NCBI GenBank assembly: GCA_959601045.1
Contig: CAUGNZ010000018.1
Span: forward strand, 1 to 43,692
Length of the DNA: 43,692 bases
Direction of reading: 5' to 3'
Origin: an uncultured Collinsella sp.
GTDB taxonomy: Bacteria; Actinomycetota; Coriobacteriia; Coriobacteriales; Coriobacteriaceae
Shown here: one piece after another, positions 24,351 to 34,900 of the stretch
How the letters are laid out: every line of letters starts with the position of its first letter
Numbering within the stretch: the first letter of the stretch is position 1
Program-made: the position numbers and the translations under genes
Notes under the pieces: generated by a model
Databases searched by the model: none
Told to the model about the DNA's origin: nothing
The model's input: the letters and a program-made list of their open reading frames with translations, nothing else

Positions 24351-27300
24351 ATGGATCTTTCGACTTTGATGCCGCAACAGCTGCAGATCGTCAAAACGCT
24401 CGACCGTCCGCTGTTTGTCTCGGCGGGCGCCGGTTCGGGCAAGACCTTTACCCTCACGCGCCGCATCGTCTACGCGCTCTCGCCCGAATCCGGTCCGTTC
24501 GTTGAGCATCTGGACCAGGTGCTCGCCATTACCTTTACCAAAGATGCCGCTGCCGAGATCCGTGACCGCGTGCGCCGTGCGCTTATCGACGAGGGCATGG
24601 ACGAGGAAGCGCTGACCGTCGACGACGCGTGGATCTCGACCATTCACGGCATGTGCTCGCGTATCCTGCGCGCGCACGCGCTGGAGCTGGGCATCGACCC
24701 CGAGTTTACGGTGCTCACCGATACCGACGAGCTTATGGATCAGGCAGTTGAGCATGTGCTGGCCCGCGCGACGGCGCCCGATGCCGCCCCCGAGCTCGCG
24801 GCATCGCTCAAGGCCCTCTACGCCTGGTATCCCATGGCGGGCGAGGGCGGCCCCTTTGGCGCCGGCACCACCATTAAAGGCCTGGTGCGCGACCTGTTGG
24901 AGCTATCGAGTCAGCTGCCGGGCGGCATGGACGATGTGCGCGTGGCGCGCGGCCAGGCCGATACCTCGGCACTCGCCGATGCCTATCGCGCGGCGCTGGG
25001 CGCAAGCAAGGCCGCGACCGAGAAGGCGCAGATGGCGCTCGATGCCATCGACGCGTTCGAGACGAGCGGCAAGACCATGGCCGATGCGGCGCGACTCATG
25101 ATGTCGTGCACCATGCCGCGCGCGAGCAAAGCGTTCCCCAAGGAGCAGGTCGAGCTGCTCAAGGCCGAGGCCGCCGATGCGTTTATCAATATCGTGCTCG
25201 CTTGCGGTGGTCCCGCGCTCGATGCGCTGGTGGGCTTGGCCCGCTCTGTAGAGGCTGAGTACCGCGCGCTCAAGGCTGCCCAGTCCGCCCTCGACAACAA
25301 CGACCTGCTGCGCATGGCCTACGAGGCCCTGCGCGATTACCCGGCTATTCGAGCTGCCTATGAGGGCCGCTTTAAGATGGTCATGATTGACGAGTTCCAG
25401 GATACCGACCAGATGCAGGTCGATTTGATTCGTTACCTGACCGGTGCGGGGGAGCGTGCGCTGTGCACCGTGGGCGATGCGCAGCAGTCGATCTATCGTT
25501 TCCGTGGTGCCGAGGTCGAGGTCTTCCGCCGCCAGGAGCGCAAGGTGGGATCGACGACGGCGTCCGAGGCGACTGCCGTGGCCGACGCCCCTGCTGGCGA
25601 GCTCGTTAAACTTGTGCGCAACTTCCGCAGCCATGACGAGGTACTGCGTTACGTGGCACGCGTCTTCGACGGCGATGACGGTGGCCTGATGCAGGGCTTT
25701 TTGGACCTTGAGGCAAGTAACGGCCGCAAGGATACGCTGGTGGCAGACGCCTCGCGCCGCCAGGCCCTCTTTGTTGCCGGCGGCAGTACGCAGGAGCGCA
25801 CGCAGGCCAAGGCCCGCGCGATCGCGGAGCGGTTCCGCGCGCTTGCCGATGCCGGCCAGCCCCAGGGTGGCATGGTGCTGCTGCTGGGCCGCATGACCAA
25901 CGCCGACGTCTACGCCCAGGCTTTCCGCGACCAGGGGCTCGACTGCGTGATCGCAGGCGGCTCAGTCTTTGCCCAAGCTGCCGAGGTGCAGACGGTGCGC
26001 GCCCTAGTCTGCGCGCTCGCCAACCCGGCCGATACGGCGCAGGGCCTTATGCCGCTGCTCGCCTCGCCGATGTTTGCGCTCGGCGCCCAGGAGTTCCTGG
26101 CGCTGGCGACCAAGCTGGACGACCAGACGGGGGAGACCTCGCGCCGGAATATCGACGCGGGCATCATGAGCGATTCCGATGTGCCGGGCCTGCAAGACCT
26201 GCCGCTCGTGACGCGCGCCCGCGAGGTGCTGCGGTATGCGCTTCGTCGCGTGGGCCGCGATTCGTTCGCCGCCATCGCGCGCGACGTGGTCAACGCTTCG
26301 GGCTGGTTCGTGCGTCTGGCGCAGCGTGGTCCCGAGGGCAAGGCCATCGCCGCCAACGTGCTCAAGGCGCTCGACGCCGTGGCCGAGGCGGAGGCCGAGT
26401 TCGGCAACTCGCCGCGCTCCATCGCGCTCGCCTTCGACCGCTTCCTGGCGGGCAAGGAGGCGCCGGGCGCGCTCAACGAGGAGGGTGACGGCGCGGTACG
26501 CATCATGACCGTGCATGCATCCAAGGGTCTGGAGTATCCGGTCGTCGCGGTGTCCGAGTGTTTTGGCGTGCGCAAATCGTCCGGTGCGGCACAGATGGGC
26601 CGCGTCGACGGTGGGGCGCAAGTCGTGGCGCTGCCGGCTCGTTTTGATGGCGTTAAGCTTGCCGATGGAACCTTCGTGAAGGGCGATGACGTCAAAAAGC
26701 AGTTTGAACACGCGTTTAAGGGCAAGGGCACGTCACTGTGGTTGCCGCCAGAGCTCATGGAGGATGTCTGCGCGACGGGTTCTCCCGCCGAGGCATTTGC
26801 TCGCCTGCGCAACGACGACCTGCAGCTTTCGCTCGAGGAGCGGGCTCGTTTGCTCTATGTCGCCATGACGCGAGCGCGTGAGCTGGTGATCTTGGCGATG
26901 GATGCCGGCGTGAGCCGCGGCAAGCTGTGCGCGCCGACCTTCGACGTCGAGACCGATCTGACCTACGACGTGCTGCGCCGTATTCTGCCGACGGACGGCC
27001 TGGACATGCCACAGCTCGATGCCGACCGCCTGGTGTTCGACAACTCCCAGCCGGGCGACTACGAGCTCATCTCGCTCGCGGACTTTACGTTTGGCGAGCA
27101 GGCGTTTGAGGCCAACGCTTCACTGGATGCCGAGGGTAGGCTCGTTCGCGGTGATGCGGAGGCGGAGGGTGCCGATGCTGCCGCCGATCGCCCGGTCGAG
27201 CCCGGCCCCGCCGACCCGTCGCCCGATTCGTTTGAACTCGTATATCCCCAGGCGGCGGGCGTGCGCATGGGCACGTGTCCGTTCCCGGCGCGTGATTCGT

Positions 27301-27977
27301 ACAGCTATTCGTCGATTGCCGCGGCGCTGCATGCCGAGGCCGAAGACCGTGCCGCCGTGACGCGGGTGCCCATGGACGAGGCTGGCGACGATGCGGAGTC
27401 GGATGGTTCCGAGATGACGGATGCGGACGTGGCTGCTGTCGAGCCCGCCGGCAATCCCATGGCGCTGGGCTCGGCCTTCCATGCCGCCTGCCAGTGGCTG
27501 ATCGAGATGGGTGCCGATGCGCTGCCCGCTGAGCGTGCCGATGCGCTGGCGCGCCTGTGGTGCCTGACGCCGGATCAGCGCGAACGCTTCGACGTTGCCC
27601 TGGACCGCTGGCTCAAGTCGGCTGTTCGTGCCGACCTGCTCGCGTGGTCGTGCGTTCGCGCCGAGGTGCCGTTCTTTTCGCTGGGCTGCGAAGACGAGGA
27701 CATCGCTCGCTACGGTGCATATGCCGAGGGCGCCATCGATGCGCTAGCGACCGACCCGGCGGATTCGTCGCGCGCGCTGGTCATCGACTACAAGACGGGC
27801 GGCACACCGGACGAGACGCCGGAACAGCTGCAGGAGAAGCACGCCCTGCAGGCGCGCGTCTACGCCGATGTTCTGCACAAGGCGGGCTTTGAGGCCGTGA
27901 CCGTCAAGTTCGTCCGCGTGGAGCAAGTCGACCTCGCCAACCCGTGCGAGCCTCAGGTGGTCACCTACAGCCTCTAG
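24351..27977 (+). CDS. addA: AddA-type helicase-nuclease (UvrD/RecB family)
   Basis: 1208 residues. Superfamily 1 helicase motifs: Walker A SAGAGSGKTFTLT near residue 25, motif Ia ITFTKDAAAEIRDRV, ISTIHGMCSRIL, motif II MIDEFQDTDQMQ, GDAQQSIYRFRGAE, VTVHASKGLEYP-like motif V (MTVHASKGLEYPVV) and YVAMTRARELV motif VI. The C-terminal nuclease domain shows GSAFHAACQWL and the catalytic VIDYKTGG. It should unwind and degrade broken ends and generate a 3' strand for RecA. It starts 3 nt after addB with AGGAGGGA upstream, a two-gene operon. Confidence 0.93.
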   Translation: MDLSTLMPQQLQIVKTLDRPLFVSAGAGSGKTFTLTRRIVYALSPESGPFVEHLDQVLAITFTKDAAAEIRDRVRRALIDEGMDEEALTVDDAWISTIHGMCSRILRAHALELGIDPEFTVLTDTDELMDQAVEHVLARATAPDAAPELAASLKALYAWYPMAGEGGPFGAGTTIKGLVRDLLELSSQLPGGMDDVRVARGQADTSALADAYRAALGASKAATEKAQMALDAIDAFETSGKTMADAARLMMSCTMPRASKAFPKEQVELLKAEAADAFINIVLACGGPALDALVGLARSVEAEYRALKAAQSALDNNDLLRMAYEALRDYPAIRAAYEGRFKMVMIDEFQDTDQMQVDLIRYLTGAGERALCTVGDAQQSIYRFRGAEVEVFRRQERKVGSTTASEATAVADAPAGELVKLVRNFRSHDEVLRYVARVFDGDDGGLMQGFLDLEASNGRKDTLVADASRRQALFVAGGSTQERTQAKARAIAERFRALADAGQPQGGMVLLLGRMTNADVYAQAFRDQGLDCVIAGGSVFAQAAEVQTVRALVCALANPADTAQGLMPLLASPMFALGAQEFLALATKLDDQTGETSRRNIDAGIMSDSDVPGLQDLPLVTRAREVLRYALRRVGRDSFAAIARDVVNASGWFVRLAQRGPEGKAIAANVLKALDAVAEAEAEFGNSPRSIALAFDRFLAGKEAPGALNEEGDGAVRIMTVHASKGLEYPVVAVSECFGVRKSSGAAQMGRVDGGAQVVALPARFDGVKLADGTFVKGDDVKKQFEHAFKGKGTSLWLPPELMEDVCATGSPAEAFARLRNDDLQLSLEERARLLYVAMTRARELVILAMDAGVSRGKLCAPTFDVETDLTYDVLRRILPTDGLDMPQLDADRLVFDNSQPGDYELISLADFTFGEQAFEANASLDAEGRLVRGDAEAEGADAAADRPVEPGPADPSPDSFELVYPQAAGVRMGTCPFPARDSYSYSSIAAALHAEAEDRAAVTRVPMDEAGDDAESDGSEMTDADVAAVEPAGNPMALGSAFHAACQWLIEMGADALPAERADALARLWCLTPDQRERFDVALDRWLKSAVRADLLAWSCVRAEVPFFSLGCEDEDIARYGAYAEGAIDALATDPADSSRALVIDYKTGGTPDETPEQLQEKHALQARVYADVLHKAGFEAVTVKFVRVEQVDLANPCEPQVVTYSL

Positions 27978-27988
27978 CCCTCAATAAC

Positions 27989-28051
27989 TTGCGGTGGAAT
28001 ACGGACTGTTTTGGCCAAAAAAGCCGCCAAACAGTCCGCATTTCACCGCAA
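27989..28051. repeat. Long imperfect palindrome after addA
   Basis: Outer arms TTGCGGTG (27989-27996) and CACCGCAA (28044-28051) and inner arms CGGACTGTTT (28002-28011) and AAACAGTCCG (28029-28038) form a 63-nt hairpin with an A-rich apex. It probably ends addA transcription or protects its 3' end, though there is no T-tract after the stem. Confidence 0.75.
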
Positions 28052-28152
28052 CTGCGTGAGTAGCCGTGTGGGTTTGGCTAGGTTCGGGCGCTGTCCGTGC
28101 CGTGGGGTAAAATCGTTCAGTCAGAACACGAACCCGCATCGGAGCTCATCAC

Positions 28153-31100
28153 ATGGCATTCGTCCATCTGCACAACCACACTGTCTTCTCCATGCTCGAC
28201 GGCGCAACACGTATCCAGGATATGGTCAACCGTGCCGTTGAGCTGGGCATGCCCGCCGTCGCCATTACCGACCACGGCTACATGTATGGCGTGCCCGATC
28301 TGGCGCTGGCCTGCGACGCCGTTAACCACAACACGCCCGAGTACAAAACCTGGAGCCACGACAAGGCCTTCTTGGAAAAGGACCGCCGCGACGAGCTGGT
28401 GGAGCCCGATCCCGAGGCAAACCCGCGCGAGCATGCCCAGTATGTGAAGGACATGGCCATGTGGGACGAGAAGGGCAACATCGACGAGCTCAAGCCGCCT
28501 CTGGTCATCAAACCCATCTTTGGCTGCGAGGTCTACTTTACGCCGGACGAGACGCTCGCCCGCGACCATAAGCCCGAGCTTTACCATATGATCCTTTTGG
28601 CTAAGGACCAGGAGGGCTACGTCAACCTGATGCAGACGGTCTCCGAGGCCGCCGTGCAGGGCTTTTACTACAAGCCGCGCGTGACGCTCGACAATCTGCG
28701 CCGCCACGCCAAGGGCATGATCTGCACGAGCGCCTGCATCGCGGGCATCATCCCCAAGTACATCGACCGCGGTGACATGGAAGGCGCCATCAAGTGGGCC
28801 GAGACCTTCCGCGATACCTTTGACCCCGGCGACTTTTACATCGAGATCCAGGAACACGGCATCACCACCGACAACGGCCTGACCGATGAGCAGATGGACC
28901 GCACGCTCATCGACATCGCCAAACAGGTGGGCGTCAAGGTCATCGCCACCAACGACTTCCACTACCTGCGCCGCGAGGACGCGCCCGTGCAGGACGTCAT
29001 CATGTGCATCGGTATGAACGCCAAGGTCGACGACCCTAACCGCATGCGCATGACTGGCTCGGAGTTTTACATGAAGACCGAGGAGGAGATGCGGGCGATG
29101 TTCCCGTATTGCCCCGAGGCCTGCGACAACACGCTCGAGATCGCCGACAAGTGCTACGTTGAGCTGGACTGGGACTCCATCATCCTGCCGCGCTTCCCGC
29201 TGCTCGATCCCGGCGAGACGCACGAGAGCCAGTTCCGCCGCGAGTGCGAGAAGGGCCTGCGCCAGCACTACGGCGACGACTGGGCCACGCGCGAGATTGG
29301 TGGCGTCAACATCAAAGAGCGCTTTGAGTACGAATACAAAGTCATCTGCGACAAGGGCTTTGCCGCCTACTTCTTGATCGTTGCCGAGTACGTGCAATGG
29401 GCCAAGGACAACGGCATCGGCGTCGGCCCCGGCCGTGGCTCGGCCGCCGGCGCTATCGTCGCCTACGCCATGAACATCACCGCGTTCGACCCGCTCGAGA
29501 ACGGTCTGATGTTCGAGAGGTTCCTGTCCCCGCAGCGTACCGAGATGCCCGATATCGATATGGACTTCGACGATGAGCGGCGCCTCGAGGTCGTGGAGCA
29601 CGTTCGCCAGCTCTACGGCCCCGAGAAGGTCACCCACGTCATCACCTACTCGACCATTAAGGCCAAGCAGGCCATCAACGACGCTGCGCGCGTCCTGGAC
29701 TACCCGGTCTACATGGGCCAGCGTCTGTCCAAGATGGTCTCGAGCGACCCCAAGGTCAAGCTCAAGCAGGTGCTCGAAAAGCAACCCGGCAAAGAGGATC
29801 TGTTTAACCCCGATTTTGCCGAGGCCTATAAAAAGGACGACGACGCCCGCCGCATCATCGACACGGCGCTCTCGATCGAGGGCCTTACCCGTGGCGAGGG
29901 TGTGCACGCGTGCGCCGTTCTGATCTGCCGCGACCCCGTCAACGAGCACGTGCCCACCAAGCTCGACACCAAGGGCGGCGTCGAGATTACCCAGTACGAA
30001 GGTCATACCGTTGCCGACATGGGCCTGCTCAAGATGGACTTCTTGGGCCTGCGCACGCTGACGGTTATCTCCAAGGCCAAGGCAAACATCAAAAAGAACT
30101 TCGGCATCGACATCAAAGAGGAAGAGATCCCCTTTGACGACCCCGAGATCTTTAAGCTCATGGGTTCCGGCCACACCGCCGGCGTCTTCCAGGTCGAGTC
30201 CGCCGGCATGACGGCCACGATCAAGAACATGAAGCCCACCGAGTACAAGCACGTCGTGGCATTGATCGCCCTGTACCGCCCGGGCCCGCTGGGCGCCGGC
30301 ATGGTTTCGTCCTACATCAACCGTATGAACGGCAAGGAGCCGGCCGTCTCCTACGACGACCGCCTGGACGACATTCTGGGCGAAACCTACGGCACCATGG
30401 TCTACCAGGAGCAGGTTATGCTCATCTCCGTCGAGATGTGCGGCTTTTCCAAGGGCGAATCGGACTCGCGTATCCGTAAGCCCGTGGCTAAGAAAAAGAT
30501 CAAGCTGCTCACGTCGACGGTGCTGCACTGGGAGGATGGCTCGGACGAGACCACCTACGATCACTGGATGAACGGCGCTATCAAGAACAACTACACGCGC
30601 GAGGTCGCCCAGAAGATTTGGGACGATGTTCTCGAGTTCGCGTCCTACGCCTTCAACAAGTCGCACTCCGCCGGCTACGCCATCCTGGTTATGCAGACGG
30701 CGTGGCTCAAGGCGCACTATCCGCACGAGTACATGGCGGCCGTTCTGACGTCTTATACGGGCAAGACCGACAAGATCGTTCACTACGTCTCGGCGTGCCG
30801 TCACGACGGCATCCCCGTGCTTTCGCCAGATGTCAACGAGTCCGGTACCGAGTTCACGGCTACCAAGGAGGGCGTGCGCTTTGGTCTGGCCGGCATCCGC
30901 GGCGTGGGCACCGGCGTGGCGCAGGCGATTATCGCCGAGCGCGAGGCGGGCGGCCCGTTTAAGACGCTGCACGACTTTGTCGAGCGTGTGGACTCGAGCC
31001 AGGCCAACCGTCGCGTAATCGAATCGCTCATCAAGGCAGGCGCCTTCGACTCCACGGGGTATCCGCGTCGCCAGATGATGCACTTTGTGGATAAGAACAA

Positions 31101-31956
31101 CCCCGAGAACATCATCGATGCCGCGGTAAAGCGCCAGAAGGATCGCGCGAGCGGCCAGACGTCGTTCTTCGACATGTTTGGCGACGTTGAGGGCTCGGGC
31201 TTTGAGGTGAGCGTGCCCGATCCGGATGGCCAGGAATGGGACCGCCACCTCAAGTTGAGTCAGGAGAAGGAGGTTCTGGGCATCTATGTCTCGGACCACC
31301 CGCTGCGCCCGTTTGAGTATGCACTAGCCAAGGCGCGTGACTTCTCGTTCTCGCAGATCGACACCGGCTACGAAGTTCAGAATCCTACGGGCGGCACCAT
31401 CAACCAGGAAATTCCCGAGGGCAAGGCGCTGTGGTGGGCCGGCATGGTCTCGAGCGTGTCCAAGCGCGTGACCAAAAACGGTGACCCCATGGGCATCGTG
31501 CAGCTCGAGGACATGGAAGGCGAGGCCACCGTCGTCGTGTTCCCCAAGACCTACAAGGAGGCCGAGGGGTACCTGTACGGCGAGGTCGATCCCGAGACCG
31601 GCGCGCAGCTGTCCGATGCCTTTGTGCGCATTAAGGGCAAGCTCGAGCGCTCGGACCGCGGCGACCAGATCATCGCGCAGGAGATCGTGCCGCTCGAGCT
31701 TAACGAGGAGAACAACAAGCCCAAGGTGTTTGAGGTCATGGTGCCCAACAGCCGCTTTAGCCAGGGCAATATGGCGCGTCTTGCCACGGTGCTTACCGCC
31801 AACCCGGGCGGCGACCGCGTGGAGATCTTTATCGAGCAGGTGGACGGGCGCGTGCTGCGTGCCGAGGTACCTGCCAAGGTCAACGCGCGTTCGATTCCGC
31901 TGCTGGCCGAGGCCAAGGCCATTGTGGGTAACCAGGGCCGCGTGACGGTGATCTAA
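28153..31956 (+). CDS. dnaE: DNA polymerase III alpha subunit
   Basis: 1267 residues, the replicative C-family polymerase. N-terminal PHP domain (FVHLHNHTVFSMLDGA, ITDHGYMYG) with apparently intact metal residues; palm with GPGRGSAAGA, the catalytic PDIDMDFDDERR (about 465-476) and KMDFLGLRTL with the third aspartate (about 626). FNKSHSAGYA, helix-hairpin-helix region and OB-fold (AGMVSSVSKRVTKNG) follow. Compared with E. coli from memory, the segment after RKPVAKKK is about 12 residues longer. No PolC-like exonuclease insertion, so this is a DnaE1-type enzyme. GGAG precedes the ATG. The SNF2 gene starts 28 nt downstream. Confidence 0.97.
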   Translation: MAFVHLHNHTVFSMLDGATRIQDMVNRAVELGMPAVAITDHGYMYGVPDLALACDAVNHNTPEYKTWSHDKAFLEKDRRDELVEPDPEANPREHAQYVKDMAMWDEKGNIDELKPPLVIKPIFGCEVYFTPDETLARDHKPELYHMILLAKDQEGYVNLMQTVSEAAVQGFYYKPRVTLDNLRRHAKGMICTSACIAGIIPKYIDRGDMEGAIKWAETFRDTFDPGDFYIEIQEHGITTDNGLTDEQMDRTLIDIAKQVGVKVIATNDFHYLRREDAPVQDVIMCIGMNAKVDDPNRMRMTGSEFYMKTEEEMRAMFPYCPEACDNTLEIADKCYVELDWDSIILPRFPLLDPGETHESQFRRECEKGLRQHYGDDWATREIGGVNIKERFEYEYKVICDKGFAAYFLIVAEYVQWAKDNGIGVGPGRGSAAGAIVAYAMNITAFDPLENGLMFERFLSPQRTEMPDIDMDFDDERRLEVVEHVRQLYGPEKVTHVITYSTIKAKQAINDAARVLDYPVYMGQRLSKMVSSDPKVKLKQVLEKQPGKEDLFNPDFAEAYKKDDDARRIIDTALSIEGLTRGEGVHACAVLICRDPVNEHVPTKLDTKGGVEITQYEGHTVADMGLLKMDFLGLRTLTVISKAKANIKKNFGIDIKEEEIPFDDPEIFKLMGSGHTAGVFQVESAGMTATIKNMKPTEYKHVVALIALYRPGPLGAGMVSSYINRMNGKEPAVSYDDRLDDILGETYGTMVYQEQVMLISVEMCGFSKGESDSRIRKPVAKKKIKLLTSTVLHWEDGSDETTYDHWMNGAIKNNYTREVAQKIWDDVLEFASYAFNKSHSAGYAILVMQTAWLKAHYPHEYMAAVLTSYTGKTDKIVHYVSACRHDGIPVLSPDVNESGTEFTATKEGVRFGLAGIRGVGTGVAQAIIAEREAGGPFKTLHDFVERVDSSQANRRVIESLIKAGAFDSTGYPRRQMMHFVDKNNPENIIDAAVKRQKDRASGQTSFFDMFGDVEGSGFEVSVPDPDGQEWDRHLKLSQEKEVLGIYVSDHPLRPFEYALAKARDFSFSQIDTGYEVQNPTGGTINQEIPEGKALWWAGMVSSVSKRVTKNGDPMGIVQLEDMEGEATVVVFPKTYKEAEGYLYGEVDPETGAQLSDAFVRIKGKLERSDRGDQIIAQEIVPLELNEENNKPKVFEVMVPNSRFSQGNMARLATVLTANPGGDRVEIFIEQVDGRVLRAEVPAKVNARSIPLLAEAKAIVGNQGRVTVI

Positions 31957-31984
31957 GCTACCCCGGGTGAGATTGGAGGAAGTG

Positions 31985-34900
31985 ATGGCGCAGGGGACGT
32001 TTGTGCAGGCGCTTCGCAAAGAGGCGGCGTTGAGCGGCACCTTTATGAAGGGGCGTTCGCTCATGCTCAACGGCGCCGTGCTGTCGATCGAGGACAGCGG
32101 CTCGCGCTTCTCCAAAAACGTGACGGTCGAGGGCTCGGTGCGCGGTTCGCGTGGCGACCTGTACAAGACGCACGTGGCGCTCGACATGGACGAGCACGAG
32201 GTGATCGACTACGACTGCGATTGCCCCGCCGCCTATCGTTACCCCGGTATGTGCAAGCACGCTATTGCCACGGCTCTGGCGTATTTGGATGCCAGCGGCG
32301 CCGAGCCCGTCGAAGGTTTGCGCACGCCGGTTCGCACGTTTACGGCGCAGTCGAAACAGCCCGCGCGCACCGCACCCAAAGCGCCGGCCGTCAACCCCAA
32401 CTTTCCCTTTCCGGCGCCCGTCCCCACGAGCCCGAGCCTTGTGGCGGCGCTCTCCGATCTTTCGGACGCGCGCATGGATGAGCTGGCGAGCATGCGCCGC
32501 AAGCTTGCCGGTGCCGTTGATCCCGACGCCCCCAAAGCGGCATTGGAGCCCTCGTTGGTGCCGTACTACAATCCGCTGTTCGCTGACCGCTTTAGCTGGG
32601 CGCTCGAGTTCCGCATTCGCTGTGGATCGGTCTCCTACGTGGTCAAGGACATCGACGGCATGGCCGATGCCTACGTGCGCGGCGGCACGTTCTCCTATGG
32701 CAAGAAGCTCACGTTTGTCCATTCACCTGAGGCCTTTGACGAAACATCGGCAAAGCTGCTCAACCTTGTTGTGACGACAGTTGCCTATCTCGATGACATC
32801 ACAAGCTCGCGTTCGGCGTCGTACGACTTTGCCCGCAGCGGTTTTGTTGCCGAGCGTCAGTTGCCGCTGTCCGAGCATAGCATCGTATATGTGCTGGACC
32901 TGCTGCGCGGCCAGACCATCTCCTTTGAGCCCGCCTGGTCGCGGGGGATGACGACGCATCGCACCTACGACGTGGCGGTTGAGCTGTCTCCGCAAAGGGA
33001 GGACGAGGCATCCGCTAAGCGCCCACCGCTGCTTGCCGCCAAAATCGCGCCGGCGGCTGGTGGTAGCTATGACCTGCGCCTGCCCGCCGATATGTACTGC
33101 TTTGCGTCGGGCGATGCCGCCTACTTGGTTGACACGCGCCGCGCGCGCCGTACCGACGCTGCATTTGCTCAGCATGCCGCACCTTTTTTGTCGCGCTTGC
33201 TGCCGTGCCGCACGCCCGCCCATATTGCCGCCGAGCAGGTGGGTGAGTTCTGCCGTATGGCGCTGCCCATTTTGCGCGACTACACCGACCTCACCGCGCC
33301 CGCCGCGCTCGATACCGTGGCACCCGAGCCGAGCTTTGCTATGGCGATCGGTGTCGGCGATGGGCTCGTGACCTGCAAAATTACGGTTACCTACGGCGAT
33401 TGGTCGGCGGATCTCTTTAGCCTGGGCGCTCCGGGCAGCCCCTTCGAAGAGCAACGCCCCGGTGTGCCGCCCCGCGACGAGGTGGCGGAGTTTCGCGTTA
33501 TGGATACGGCGGCCCTGTACTTCGATTTCTACGAGGGCGGTCTGGCGTTTGAGGAGCGCGATGACGCCCGCTTGTTCTGCCTGCTGACCGAGGGCCTGTC
33601 CGCCCTGTCCGAACTGGGTGAGGTCATGCTCAGCGACCGTCTGCGCCAGATCTCGGTCCGCCCCGCGCCCAAGCTCTCGGTTCGTGCGACCGTTAAGAGC
33701 AACCTGCTCGATGTCGAGCTGGGCGCGAGCGGACTTTCGGCCGCGGACCTTGCCGTCTATCTCGATTCGTACAAGCGCCATCAAACGTTTGCGCGCCTGA
33801 CGTCCGGCGACATCGTGCGCCTGGATGAGGGAGCGCGCGCCGCGTTTGGCCTTGCCGAAGATCTGGGCGTCGATGCCGTCGACCTGCTCGACGGCGTGTC
33901 GCTCCCCGCGTCGAGCACCCTTTTTGTCGATAGCATGCTCGCACGCACGCCGGCGCTTGAGGCCGATCGCGACGCCGCGTTCCGCCGCACCGTCGAGCGC
34001 CTGGACACGCTCGGCAAGATGGACTTTACGGTGCCGGCATCGCTCAAGGCAACGATGCGCGGCTACCAGGTCGACGGATACCAGTGGCTCGGCTCGCTTG
34101 AACACCTGGGCCTTGGCGGCATCTTGGCCGACGACATGGGCCTGGGCAAAACGCTCCAGATGATTGCGCATATTCTGGCGCGCGTGGAGGCGGGGGACAC
34201 CAAGCCCACGCTCGTGGTATGCCCGGCCTCACTCGTGTACAACTGGACTGCCGAGCTGGAGCGCTTTGCCCCGTCGCTCGATGTGTGCGCCATTGTGGGC
34301 GCCAAGGCTCAACGCCGCGTGCAGATCGCCGGCGTGGCCGAGCATAGCGTGGTCGTGACGTCGTATGACCTTATGCGGCGCGATATCGACGAGTACGTCG
34401 AGCAGGATTTTGCCCGCGTGGTGCTCGATGAGGCACAGTACATTAAAAATCCGCTCACGCAGGTGGCGCGCGCCGCCAAGCGCCTGCCTACCAGCGTGCG
34501 CTTTGCCCTGACGGGCACGCCCATCGAAAACCGCCTATCCGAGCTCTGGAGCATCTTCGACTTTTTGATGCCGGGCCTGCTGGGCACGCGTGAATCGTTT
34601 GCAAAGCGATTCGAAAGCCCGGTCGAGCATGCCGAGGGCGATAGCGCCGCTCGCCTGCAGGCGCTCGTGTCGCCGTTTGTGCTGCGTCGCGTTAAGGAAG
34701 ACGTGGTGGCCGACCTGCCCGAAAAGATCGAAGACACGGTGATGGCACAGCTTACCGGCGAGCAGCGCAAGCTCTACCTGGCCAACCAGGACCGCATCGC
34801 CCAGCAGGTGCAGCACCGCGAGGCTGGGGAGTTTAAGAAGGACAAGCTCAAGGTGCTCGCCGAGCTCACCAAGCTGCGCCAGATCTGCTGCGACCCGCGT

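Noticed and set aside
28117..31299. A 1060-codon minus-strand open frame opposite dnaE
   Set aside because: It is a shadow of GC-rich codon bias: low-complexity composition, no domains, and the plus strand encodes an unmistakable DNA polymerase III.
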